Assembly (NCBI RefSeq): GCF_031143425.1
Contig: NC_090446.1
Location: 659,825,717 to 659,889,716, forward strand
Source of the DNA: Pleurodeles waltl
Lineage: Eukaryota; Chordata; Amphibia; Caudata; Salamandridae
Reading direction: 5' to 3'
DNA: 64,000 bases
Numbering within the stretch: position 1 is the stretch's first letter; each line of letters starts with the position of its first letter. Position numbers and translations under genes: made by a program. Of the stretch, positions 46,150 through 54,952 are shown piece after piece. The notes beneath the pieces are model-generated. The model did no database searches. It was not told where the DNA came from and saw only the letters and a program-made list of their open reading frames with translations.

Positions 46150-46232
46150 ATGGAACCCGAATTACACATCCTACCAGCTATTGTATTCCTGCTCCTCTAC
46201 CAGGAGCACGAACGCCGGCGCAGAAGACAACG
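46150..46232 (+). CDS. Harbinger transposase exon 1, copy C
   Basis: 83 nt, 27 codons plus 2 nt, reading MEPELHILPAIVFLLLYQEH and then ERRRRRQ, ending CG|GTGAGTAC. The exon is conserved in length, frame and donor in copies A, C and G and in length and frame in E. Differences among copies fall mostly at third positions or are conservative (Leu/Ile/Val). Joining the CG to position 50833 (after CTTCCTAG) restores an Arg codon and continues in frame into HRPLGNATRWRNLPVYRPLV, so it is the natural start of the transposase. A short hydrophobic stretch followed by an Arg run suggests a helix and a basic patch; function unknown. Confidence 0.7.
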
Positions 46233-46689
46233 GTGAGTACTGCACCTACGACACAGGGGAGGGGGGAGGAGAAAATATTACGGGGACACACATACGCGAC
46301 ACACCCACCCCCACCCCCACCCACTACAACACACACATCAATGCATAGCAATACATCACTGTTACAACCCCCAAGCCCCCCGAAAGAATGCAAAGACAAA
46401 AGGAATAGATCATAAACAGTCGAATATATTGGATCATTGCCTTATAAAAATATCACACATTTAAAACTAATATATACATAAATATTAAAAGTCCGATAAT
46501 TCTAGCTGTCATTGTCCGTGGACCACTGGGCCCAAATCACATGGGCAAGGCCCACACAAGATACCTGACCTAAACGGAGAGAACACTGTAGGGGCATCAG
46601 ATAGAAAAACTACAGGCACCTCAGGGGGAAGGGAAGGGGGGGCACCTCAGCCACATGAGTACACAACGCCAGATCCACGAGGGGCCTCT

Positions 46690-47126
46690 ATGGCCACTGT
46701 CCCATCCTGGGGAGTGCAGAGCCACAGTCTCACAAGTCTCTACAGTGGGTGGATTGCCCACTGTCCCATCCTGGGGAGTTCAAAGCCACAGTCTCACAAG
46801 TCTCTACAGTGGGTGGCATGCCCACTGCCATATCCTGGGGAGTGCAAAGCCACAGTCTCTCAAGTCTCTACAGTGGGTGGCTTGCCCACTGTCCAATCCT
46901 GGGGAGTGCAAAGCCACAGTCTCACAAGTCTCTACAGTCGGTGGCTTGCCCACTGTCCCATCCTGGGGAGGGCAAAGCCACAGTCTCACAAGTCTCTACA
47001 GTGGGTGGCTTGCCCACTGCCATATCCTGGGGAGTGCAAAGCCACAGTCTCTCAAGTCTCTACAGTGGGTGGCTTGCCCACTGTCCAATCCTGGGGAGTG
47101 CAAAGCCACAGTCTCTCAAGTGGATA
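46690..47126. repeat. ~63-bp tandem repeat, 7 units, copy C
   Basis: TCCTGGGGAGTGCAAAGCCA recurs near 46705, 46768, 46831, 46896, 46959, 47022 and 47087. Each unit contains ACAGTGGGTGGCTTGCCCAC then TGT, a palindrome with 8-base arms. Variants repeat with a period of three units (CATATCC at 46831 and 47022; CAATCC at 46896 and 47087), so the array grew by duplication of a trimer. The long plus-strand ORFs at 46655-47299 are repeat artefacts. Confidence 0.9.
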
Positions 47127-47215
47127 ACAGTCTCCACTGGTACTGGAGGGGGACTAGTGCCCAGAGTGCTTTGTGCAGCCCTGCCCGACACAGATGCGGG
47201 CCTGCCCCTTCCGCC
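47127..47215. repeat. Single 74-bp-type unit, copy C
   Basis: CTCCACTGGTACTGGAGGGG followed by CTAGTGCCCAGAGTGCTT matches the 74-bp units of copies A and E. Confidence 0.7.
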
Positions 47216-47795
47216 AATGGGCCAGCGGTGCTTGAGATGAAGGGCCCAGTTCAGCGGTGCTTGAGACGGCGGTGGCCAGCGGAGCGGTGCTTGAGATGAA
47301 GTGCCCAGCGGAGCGGTGCTTGAGATGAAGGGCCCAGTTCAGTGGTGCTTGTTTTGAATGTGCCCAGTTCAGCGGTGCTTGAGACGGCGGTGCCCAATTC
47401 AGCGGTGCTTGAGACGGTGGTGCCCTGTTCAGCGGTGCTTGAGACGGCAGTGCCCAGTTCAGCGGTGCTTGAGATGAAGGTGCCCTGTTCAGCGGTGCTT
47501 GAGACGGCGGGGCCCAATTCAGCGGTGCTTGTGATGAAGGTGCCCTGATCAGCGGTGCTTGAGACGGCGGGGCCCAATTCAGCGGTGCTTGTGATGAAGG
47601 TGCCCTCTTCAGCGGTGCTTGAGACGGCGGGGCCCAATTCAGCAGTGCTTGTGATGAAGGTGCCCTGATCAGCGGTGCTTGAGACGGCGGGGCCCAATTC
47701 AGCGGTGCTTGTGATGAAGGTGCCCTGTTCAACGGTGCTTGATTGAAAGGGCCCAGTTCAGCGGTGCTTGTTTGAAAGGGCCCAGTTCAGCGGTT
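47216..47795. repeat. ~30-bp tandem repeat, about 19 units, copy C
   Basis: The unit is of the form TTCAGCGGTGCTTGAGACGG then CGGTGCCC, with alternating variants (ACGGCGG / ATGAAGG) forming a 60-bp higher-order pattern. On the Myb-2 strand a 30-base unit encodes a 10-residue repeat (core SSTAE). In copy C the Myb-2 frame ends at 47814, just before this block, and the 148-residue minus-strand frame 47697-47251 has no start context. Confidence 0.85.
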
Positions 47796-47813
47796 CCGGC
47801 CCAGGCATGGTTG

Positions 47814-50369
47814 TCACTCGCCACCTGGCATGTGGCTGGCAGGGCTTTCCTGCCCATCTGTCCGTTGGCTTGTGGGGCCCTCCTGGGCTGCCGTACTGGG
47901 CCTCTGGGTGTCCTCCTGCACATCTGGGAGGGGGCTGGTGGGGCACTCCTGTGCAGCTGGCCTGCTGCCAGACTTGTTGGGCGTGCTGCCCTTCCCACCC
48001 TTCCCTGGTCGTCTGTGGCCCTTTGACCCCTTTGGCGGTGTGCCAGGTGGCACCCTACTTCCAGACGGAGCCAGGGTAGGGATTTTGGTCCCTGGTGTCC
48101 CTGGCCTCTTGCGCCGGGCACTGCTCACTTTTGGGTGCTTTTCCGGGGGTGGACTGGGCGTGCCTTGGCTCCTCGCCGGAGTTGTTGCCCTTGACGGTGG
48201 GGGACTCCACAGTCCTTGGACAACAGTCCTGATAGGTCCTGGTTTGGTGGTGGCTGAGGTGCTGATTGCAGTCTTATGAGATGGACGGGGTGGGGGAGTT
48301 GTTGGAAAGAGGTTAAGGTTGGCAAGGAAAAGCAATTTGGAAAGAGAGTGACGGGTAGGTGTAGTGGGTATGGGAGTGGAGGAAGAGGATGTGGTTGTAG
48401 GAGAGTGAAGTCTGGTGTCTTTGGGTGCAGGTGCTTGGGCTGGAGGCTGTCGTGAGGTGGATGGCTGTTGGGTGGGTGGCTGCTTGCGTGTGTGTGGTTT
48501 GGAAGAGGGGGTGACAGACACACTGGGAGAGGACACAGAGGTGTGCGGAGTGTTCTAGTGGGTGTGCTGGTGATGGACGTAGTGGCTGAAGATGTTGTGC
48601 ATGCAAGTGTGAGTGGAGACGTCACAGGGAGGGAGGAGGGAGACGAGGAGGAGGGGGACACAGTGGAGGCAGTGGCTGTTGGTATGTCTGCATGTGGATG
48701 TTGCTTGTTTGAATGCTTGTGTGATGTGTGGTGCTTATGTCTGGATGAGCTTCCCTTGGGTGTTGAGGTGTGTGCAGGCTGGTCTGTAGGTGTGTCTGGG
48801 ATAGGCAGAGGTACAGGGGATTGGGTCTGGGTGGAGGAAGTTGGAGGGGGGAGGCTAGAGACAGGGACAATTGCTGCCGTCAGTGCTGAGGCCAGAGCGT
48901 TGAACGATCGCTGATGGGCAGCCTGACCCGAATGAATGCCCTCCAGGTATGCATTACTCCGGTGCACCTCCCTTTCTACACCCTGGATGGCATTCAAAAG
49001 GGTAGACTGCCCAACAATGAGCGTCCTCAGGAGGTCAATGACCTCCTCACTGAGGGCAGCAGGGGTGACTGGGGCAGGGCCTGAGGTGCCTGGGGCGAAG
49101 GAGATGCAAACCTTCCTGGGTGAGTGGGCACGGGGCGAAGGCTGAGGGTCTGCTGGGAGGGCGGTGCTGGTGCGCTGGGTGGCGGCTGTACCCGTTGTTG
49201 CGGGGGGCACGGATGTTGCCGCCACCACAAGGGAGCTCCCTTCAGAGGACGAGTCGCTGCCACTGACATCAGCACGAGCCCCCGCTGTGGAGCTCCCCTC
49301 GCCCTCCGTCTCACTGGTGAAATCCGACTCAGTTGCATGGCCCACCATGTCCATGTGAGATGCAGCTCCCTCGTGCTCCGATGCCACTTCTCCTCCGCCT
49401 GATGATGCTGATGCACACATGAACAGGAAGACCATAAAAAAGGGGGGAGGGAGAAATGAAGACATGTTGAGTGCATGGATTACCGCTACCGTTAGCGGAC
49501 AAGACAGACACAGAAGCCCCCTGCACTACGCCGCGCACTTGGGGTCCTCTACGCAATCCGTGGGACATGGCCTACAAGCCTATCGACGACAACTGCACAC
49601 ATAGATGAGACAGGGCCATGGATACCTGAACTTGGCACCCTACAGGGGTGGGGGCACAGGGCCATGCCTTACGGAGGGGCCTAGCCTACAGAATTTGCCT
49701 TGGCCTAGGGAGACCCACAGCCCTCCTCCCCCACCCAGACACCTCCACTGCGCGCAAAGTCACCAGAATGAGACTGTACTCACCCCCTTGTGTCTGCTGT
49801 GATGTCCTCATGCGCCCATCCAAATCGGGGTAGGCCCCCGCCAGGATCCGGGACATCAGGGGGGTCAATTGACGACTGGCACCCCTCCTACGTTGGGAGG
49901 CCATCCCAGCAGAGCCTCCGCCGTCTTCCTGCTCCCGCAGCGGATGTCCTCCCACCTCTTCCGGCAGTGGGTGCCCCGTCTGTTGTGGACCCCCAGGGTC
50001 CGGACGTCCTTGGCGATGGCACGCCAAATAGCGATTTTCTGGTGGGCGCTGACCTATGTGACATGTACAGAGAGAGAAAAATTGTCATCACCTTCTGCAT
50101 GCTCAATGTGAGTGGCCCCCCATCCTCACCCTTGCCATGTGGCACATGCTCTCATCTGTCGTCTGATGCATGACTCAATCGCTCCCCTCCCCACCATCTT
50201 TCATCCACCGACTCAACCCAGGCATTGCCCACAAAGCATGGTCCCAGTGTACTTACCTGTTGGTCTGGAGGACCGTAGAGTAGCGCATACTGGGGGAGGA
50301 CCCATCCACGAGTTTCTCCAATTCTTCAGAAGTGAAGGCAGGGACCCTTTCCCCAGTCGCAGCAGCCAT
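47814..50369 (-). pseudogene. Myb-2 (second Harbinger Myb/SANT-like gene), copy C, nested in the transposase intron
   Basis: Exon 1 is 50369-50257 (113 nt; one base short of the 114 in A, D and E, shifting the frame). Exon 2 is 50053-49784 (270 nt; one short of 271): VSAHQK, IWRAIAKDVRTLGVH, THCRKRWEDIR, then the shift before RQLTPLMSRILAGAYPDLDG. Exon 3 starts at 49407 and is open to 48125, giving an acidic Ser-rich segment (SGSDSSSEGSS), the conserved FAPGTSGPAPVTPAALSEE, VGQSTLLNAIQGVE and NAYLEGIHSG helical block, then a Ser/Thr/Pro/His-rich stretch. A frameshift near 48540 moves the tail to the 48536-47814 frame, which ends in a basic, Pro-rich region. By analogy it is a nuclear DNA-binding partner of the transposase. 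Three single-base shifts disable it. Confidence 0.7.
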
Positions 50370-50439
50370 TGTCTCTTCCAGACCAAGGTCACAGCAGCAC
50401 TTGCAGTGTAGGTCCTCTTCTGTGGAAGATCAGGTATCG

Positions 50440-50560
50440 AGTGATTAAGCTGATAGAAAATGGCGGTCACGCCCGCGGCGGTGCGTACCGCGGCGGTGCG
50501 TACCTCGACCGCCGGCGCACATCGTCATTGGCTCCTGAAACCCATAGGATTCAATGTGAA
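50440..50560 (-). promoter_or_regulatory. Myb-2 upstream region, copy C (YY1-like and CCAAT motifs)
   Basis: Read on the minus strand: GAGCCAATGACGATG (a CCAAT box), two CGGTACGCACCGCCG direct repeats, then GACCGCCATTTTCTATC about 90 bases before the ATG. The GCCATTTT core (AAAATGGCGG on the plus strand at 50457-50466) is kept in copies A and E, and the CCAAT element in E. A YY1-like site near the start of transcription is common in transposon promoters; use here is inference. Confidence 0.5.
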
Positions 50561-50832
50561 CCAATGCGGCTTTGCGCCGCGATCTTCGACCGCCTACCGC
50601 CACGGTGTGCCACGCCAGCACATTGACCTCACATCCCATTGTCACACTTCACAGGTCAGGCAGCCGCCATTTCAAGGTCCCACATGGCTTAATTTCTACT
50701 GCGTCACACATACCTAGGCCTTTCCTCAACACTCATACACACCATTCAATGCATAGTGAATCGTGTTGTGTGCAAGCTGTGGGAACGTACCTTTGGGTTG
50801 ATTGACTCTGTGCTCGCTGTTGTCCTTCCTAG

Positions 50833-51869
50833 GCACCGTCCACTTGGCAATGCGACGAGATGGAGGAATCTTCCTGTGTACAGACCGCTGGTGGACCTGT
50901 CGACAATGGAGGAACGACATGTCATTCTGACATACAGGCTTGACCGAGCCACTATACATGAACTGTGTGCCCAGCTGGAGGCAGACCTGATGTCACCCAT
51001 CCGCCAACCCACAGGGATCCCCCCTCTAGTGCAGGTGCTGTCAGTACTCCATTTCTTAGCAAGTGGGTCATTTCAAACAACAGTGGCCATATCATCAGGG
51101 ATGTCTCAACCTATGTTTTCCAAGGTGTTGTCCAGAGTGTTGTCTGCCCTGCTCAAACATATGCGGAGCTACATCGTTTTCCCTGAGGTGGGGGATTTGC
51201 CTACAGTGAAGGGTGACTTCTATGCCCTTGGAGATATCCCCAACATCATAGGTGCCATTGATGGGACCCATGTTGTAAGGAAATGCCTCCAGAGAAAGTG
51301 AACAGGTGTACAGGAACAGAAAAAGTTATCATTCGATGAATGTACAGATGGTATGTTTGGCAGACCAGTACATCTCCCATGTTAATGCCAAGTTCCCTGG
51401 CTCTGTGCATGATGCCTACATCCTGTGCAATAGCAGCATCCCGTATGTGATGGGGCAACTCCAGAGGCACCGTGTGTGGCTATTAGGGGACTCTGGTTAC
51501 CCCAACCTTTCCTGGCTATTGACCCCAGTGAGGAATCCCAGGAGCAGGGCAGAGGAACGCTACAATGAGGCCCTTGGGCGGACTAGGAGGGTGATCGAAC
51601 GCACCTTTGGCCTCCTGAAGGCCAGGTTCAGGTGCCTCCATATGACAGGTGGATCCCTAATGTACTCACCAAAGAAGGTGTGCCAGATCATCTTGGCCTG
51701 CTGTAAGCTTCACAACCTGGCTTTGCGCCACCAGGTGCCTTTTCTGCCGGAGGATGGTCCAGATGGTGGTGTTGTAGCAGCTGTGGAGCCTGTGGAGAGT
51801 GAAGAAGAGGAAGCCGAAGAGGACGACATAGACAACAGGAACACAGTAATAGAGCAATACTTTCAGTGA
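50833..51869 (+). pseudogene. Harbinger (HARBI1-like) DDE transposase, catalytic exon, copy C
   Basis: It continues exon 1 in frame. HRPLGNATRWRNLPVYRPLV leads to LSTMEERHVILTYRLDRATI, the HTH-like ELCAQLEADL, and VLSVLHFLASGSFQTTVAIS. The DDE residues are Asp 51260-51262 (GAIDGTH), Asp 51489-51491 (GDSGYPNL) and Glu 51597-51599 (RRVIERTFGLLKARF). The C-terminus is acidic (ESEEEEAEEDD) and ends QYFQ. A one-base excess near 51290 shifts the frame, giving two ORFs, 50756-51301 and 51306-51869. With exon 1 the protein would be about 372 residues, close to HARBI1 size. The intron that splits the GDSGYP motif in copy D is absent here. It would cut at the TIRs and insert at TWA. Confidence 0.85.
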
Positions 51870-52157
51870 CACACAGGTAAGAGTACACACCGGCATATTA
51901 CATTTACTTAAAGACTCCTACCTCTCTACTGTCTGACTTTTTCCCCCAGTGTATGGTAACTGTGTTGTGACTTTCCCTTCCGTTTTCAGAGCTGTGGACC
52001 CCACTGCGTGACATCTGCTTAGTTTCCCCATGGACTACAGCTGTGTGACAGCGGTTTTTTGGCATCACTATGTGAATAACAATTTTGGCACTGTCATGTC
52101 TAATACATTTGTTAAAATCACAGACAGACTCCAGATTGTTTATGTGCAATAAGTGTG

Positions 52158-52163
52158 TTTATT
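52158..52163 (-). terminator. Polyadenylation signal of Myb-1, copy C
   Basis: AATAAA on the minus strand, 216 bases beyond the Myb-1 stop. It lies about 290 bases beyond the transposase stop in the opposite direction, so the two genes converge with little shared 3' sequence. Confidence 0.5.
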
Positions 52164-52378
52164 CAATTGCTCTAATTTGGATGGGTGGTTGCAAATCGGT
52201 GAGGGGTGATGGTGGAGGATTGTCCATGGCAGAGTCCAGACTATCAGGTTCACAGGTGCATTGTCCAAATGCCTGTGGGAAGTGGAGCAGGGGCTGTTTA
52301 AGGTTGAACAGGGTGACAATGTGGGACAGTGGGATGACAATCAGGGCGGTATCCTTTGCTGGCGGGGGTCTTGACATG

Positions 52379-53881
52379 TTACTCTGTCTTCTTCCTGGAT
52401 CTCAGGGCCCGCTTGCGGGGTGGTTCTCCTTCTGCAGGGGGTGGGGTTCTGGTGGCCTGTTGGTCTTCTGTCGGGGCCTCCTGTGCACTAGCGCCGGCGG
52501 AGGTGGTAGCCAGTTCTTGGTCCATGCTAGTGTCAGGGGCCCTTTGAGGTGCCAGAGTGGTCCGCAACGTGGAGATTAACTCATTCAGGGCCACTACGAT
52601 GGTACCTATGGCGGTACTGATGTTTCTCAGTTCCTCCCTGAACCCCATATACTGTTGTTCCTGCAGAAGCTGGATTTCCTGAAACCTGGCCAGGACCGTC
52701 GCCATCGTCTCCTGGGAGTGGTGGTATGCTCCCATGATGGAGGAGAGGGCCTAGTGGAGAGTGGGTTCCCTAGGCCTGTCCCCCCCCTGTCGCACAGCTG
52801 CCCTTCCAGTTCCCCTGTTTCCTTGGGCCTCCGTCCCCTGGACCGTGCGCCCACTACCACTGCCCCCAGGTCCCTGTTGTTGTTGGGGTGGTGGGTTAGC
52901 CTGGGTTCCCTGTAGTGGTGGACACACCGCTGATTGACGTGTCCTGGGGACAGAGGTATGGGCCCGCTGGGTGGGTGCTGTGCTGGTGTTCCCAGAGGGG
53001 GGAAGGTGTGCTGTGGCCTGTGCCTGTCTGAGGGGAACCGACTGTCCAGAGGTCCCCGATGGACCGGGCTGGTCATCTAGATCCAGGGAGACAGATCTGC
53101 TGTCATCACTGTGGGCCTCTTCTGGGGGTGGAGGGGACATTTGTGGACCCTCCTGCGCGGTGACCTGGCGTTCGGGTCCTGCAGGGGTATAAAAGTATGG
53201 TTATTGCTTCTGTGTGTGCCAATGGCGTGCAATGGGTTGGTGCCCGTGTACCCCAGTGCTGGCATTCCTTTGTGGGGGCTGTTGTGACGGTGTTTTGGGG
53301 GGGGGGTGATGGGTACGTGCATTGGGCATGCTTTGGTGATGGGTGTCCATGCTTTGAGGACGCATGCAGGGCTAAGTTTTGGGATGGGTTGGTTGTGATG
53401 GTGAGACATTTGCAAGGGGTAGTTGTAAAGGGGGTGAGGGTGGGGGTATGAGTTGGCATGCAGGTGGTTTGGGGGGGATGAAGTAGTGAAGATGAGACTT
53501 ACCAGAGTCCATTCCTCCGCCTTCTCCAGCGAGGCCCTCAGGATGCAGGATGTTCAAGACTTGCTCCTCCCATGTTGTAAATTCGGGGGGAGGAGGTGGG
53601 GGTCCGCCGCCAGTCCGCTGTACCGCAATGTTGTGCCTTGATACCATGGAACGCACCTTCCCCCGTAGGTCGTTCCACCTCTTCCTGATGTCATCCCGAT
53701 TTCTTGGGTGCTGTCCCACAGCGTTGACCCTGTCCACTATTCTGCTCCATAGCTCCATCTTCCTGGCAATGGTGGTGTGCTGCACCTGTGTCCCAAACAG
53801 CTGGGGCTCTACTCGTAGGATTTCCTCCACCATGACCCTGAGTTCAGCATCGGAGAACCTTGGGTGTCTTTGAGGTGCCAT
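52379..53881 (-). pseudogene. Myb-1 (Harbinger Myb/SANT-like protein), copy C, one internal stop
   Basis: Exon 1 is 53881-53503 (379 nt) and encodes a Myb/SANT-like domain: PRFSDAELRVMVEEILRVEP, QLFG, IARKMELWSRIVDRVNAVG, RDDIRKRWNDLRGKV; then PPPPPPEFTTWEEQVLNILH. Its donor is CTG|GTAAGT and exon 2 starts at 53178 after CCCCTGCAG, in phase. Exon 2 encodes an acidic SDDSRSVSLDLDDQPGPSGT motif, a Gln/Pro/Gly linker, a C-terminal coiled coil (ARFQEIQLLQEQQYMGFREE, LNELISTL) and a basic end (RKRALRSRKKTE). The only defect seen is a TAG at 52753-52751, in the same frame. The spliced length is about 392 residues. The family partners the Harbinger transposase in nuclear import and TIR binding. Confidence 0.8.
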
Positions 53882-54082
53882 GGGGTGGTGTGGATGATGT
53901 GTGGGGTGGAGTGTGTAGTGATAGGTGGGGTGCTATTTAGTGGTGTGTTGTGTGAGGTGCGTGGAAGTTCTGTGGGTATTGGTATTGTGTGCCTGTGGAT
54001 GCTTGTTTGTAGATTGTGGTGTCTCTCTCTGGTCTTCGTTCGAAATTTCTGGTCGTAAGGGTTTGTGGGTGATGTGGGTGTG

Positions 54083-54096
54083 TGTTTTATAATGTA
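54083..54096 (-). promoter_or_regulatory. Candidate TATA box of Myb-1, copy C
   Basis: Minus strand CATTATAAAACACACA, about 200 bases upstream of the Myb-1 ATG. It corresponds to the box at 33261-33270 in copy D. 54097-54480 is the subterminal region, rich in CCGCC/GGCGG. Confidence 0.45.
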
Positions 54097-54438
54097 TTGG
54101 GTGTGTGGGAGTGGTGTGTGTATGTGTATCAGGTGTGTGTATTTCGAATTGTCCAATGTGGCAGTGTTTTGTAGGTGTATGTGTATTTTGACCGCGGCGG
54201 TGTGTACCGCCAATAGAATACCACGGTTGAAAGACCGCCGCGTGGATTCGTGGGTCGTAATGGCATGGGCGTATTTCTGTTGGTGTAACGGTGGAGGTTT
54301 GGTCATCGCCAGTTTATCGCTGACCTTTGGTGTGGCGGACTTTTGGGGATGGCGGTATTTTAGCGGTTTGCATAGTGTGGGTCAGAATGATAGTGGCGGT
54401 TTACCGCGACCGCGGCTGTGTTATGGCGGTCTTCTGTC

Positions 54439-54480
54439 TGGCGGTAAGTGCCTTTTACCGCCGAGGTTGGAATGACCACC
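54439..54480 (-). repeat. Right terminal inverted repeat, copy C
   Basis: In reverse: GGTGGTCATTCCAACCTCGG then CGGTAAAAGGCACTTACCGC. TAA follows at 54481-54483. Confidence 0.85.
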
Positions 54481-54545
54481 TAATTCTAGTGTCAGCATAT
54501 TTTTTTTATTAGATCTTGTGTATATCTCACATTTGTGGTGACATA

Positions 54546-54736
54546 GGGGGTTATTACAACTTTGGAAGAGGTGTTAATCCGTCCCAAAAGTGATGTTAAA
54601 GTGACGGATATACCACCAGCCGTATTACGAGTTCCATAGGATATAATTGACTCGTAATACGGCTGGTGGTATATCCGTCACTTTACCATCACTTTTGGGA
54701 CGGATTAACACCTCCTCCAAAGTTGTAATAACCCCC
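54546..54736. mobile_element. 191-bp near-perfect palindromic MITE
   Basis: Two ~87-base arms are inverted copies with about two mismatches. The left arm begins GGGGGTTATTACAACTTTGG, the right arm is its inverse, and the loop of 17 bases contains CCATAGGATATAATTG. The TTATTACAAC ends resemble Harbinger TIRs, but the flanking bases (ATA, TCA) do not form a clear TWA duplication. Confidence 0.85.
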
Positions 54737-54949
54737 TCAGTGTTGTTAGATAGGAAAGATTTTGGCTGCCACATAAACCATAAAGAGTTTATTCTAACGT
54801 ATCCAGTATTCTTATTAGGATTTAAATGTTTCAGAATGGACAGTAAAACATTTGTGAGAAGGAGAGAAATAATGCAATAGGGTTAATGATGAAATTATGG
54901 TTATTAGGTGAATACATGAGGGCCCCATCAAATCGTCCTCAAACCAGAC
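54737..54949. other. AT-rich spacer between two hairpin elements
   Basis: No feature recognised. Confidence 0.4.
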
Positions 54950-54952
54950 TAT

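Larger units (their letters stand above)
46233..50832 (+). other. 4.6-kb transposase intron hosting Myb-2, copy C
   Basis: Donor CG|GTGAGT at 46233 and acceptor CTTCCTAG ending 50832. It contains all three minisatellite blocks and the whole Myb-2 gene on the minus strand. The intron is inferred from frame and phase agreement in three copies, not from transcripts. Confidence 0.6.
45821..54480 (+). mobile_element. PIF/Harbinger copy C, complete 8,660 bp, three genes
   Basis: The left terminus is GGCCCTCATTCCAACCCTGG; the right terminus in reverse is GGTGGTCATTCCAACCTCGG. TAA flanks on both sides (45818-45820 and 54481-54483) give the TWA duplication of PIF/Harbinger elements. Contents in order: transposase exon 1 (+), 63-bp repeats, one 74-bp unit, 30-bp repeats, Myb-2 (-), transposase catalytic exon (+), Myb-1 (-). 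Myb-2 therefore lies inside the 4.6-kb transposase intron on the opposite strand. Each gene has at least one disabling change, so this copy could be mobilised only with help. Confidence 0.9.

Noticed and set aside
46655..47299. Long overlapping plus-strand ORFs (214, 145 and 163 residues)
   Set aside because: All three frames are open because the 63-bp unit (divisible by 3) lacks stops; nothing similar outside the array. Treated as repeat artefacts.
47154..47732. 192-residue minus-strand ORF with APLNWAPPSQ repeats
   Set aside because: Produced by the 30-bp array in a frame different from the SSTAE frame; it lies downstream of the Myb-2 stop in copy C and has no start support.
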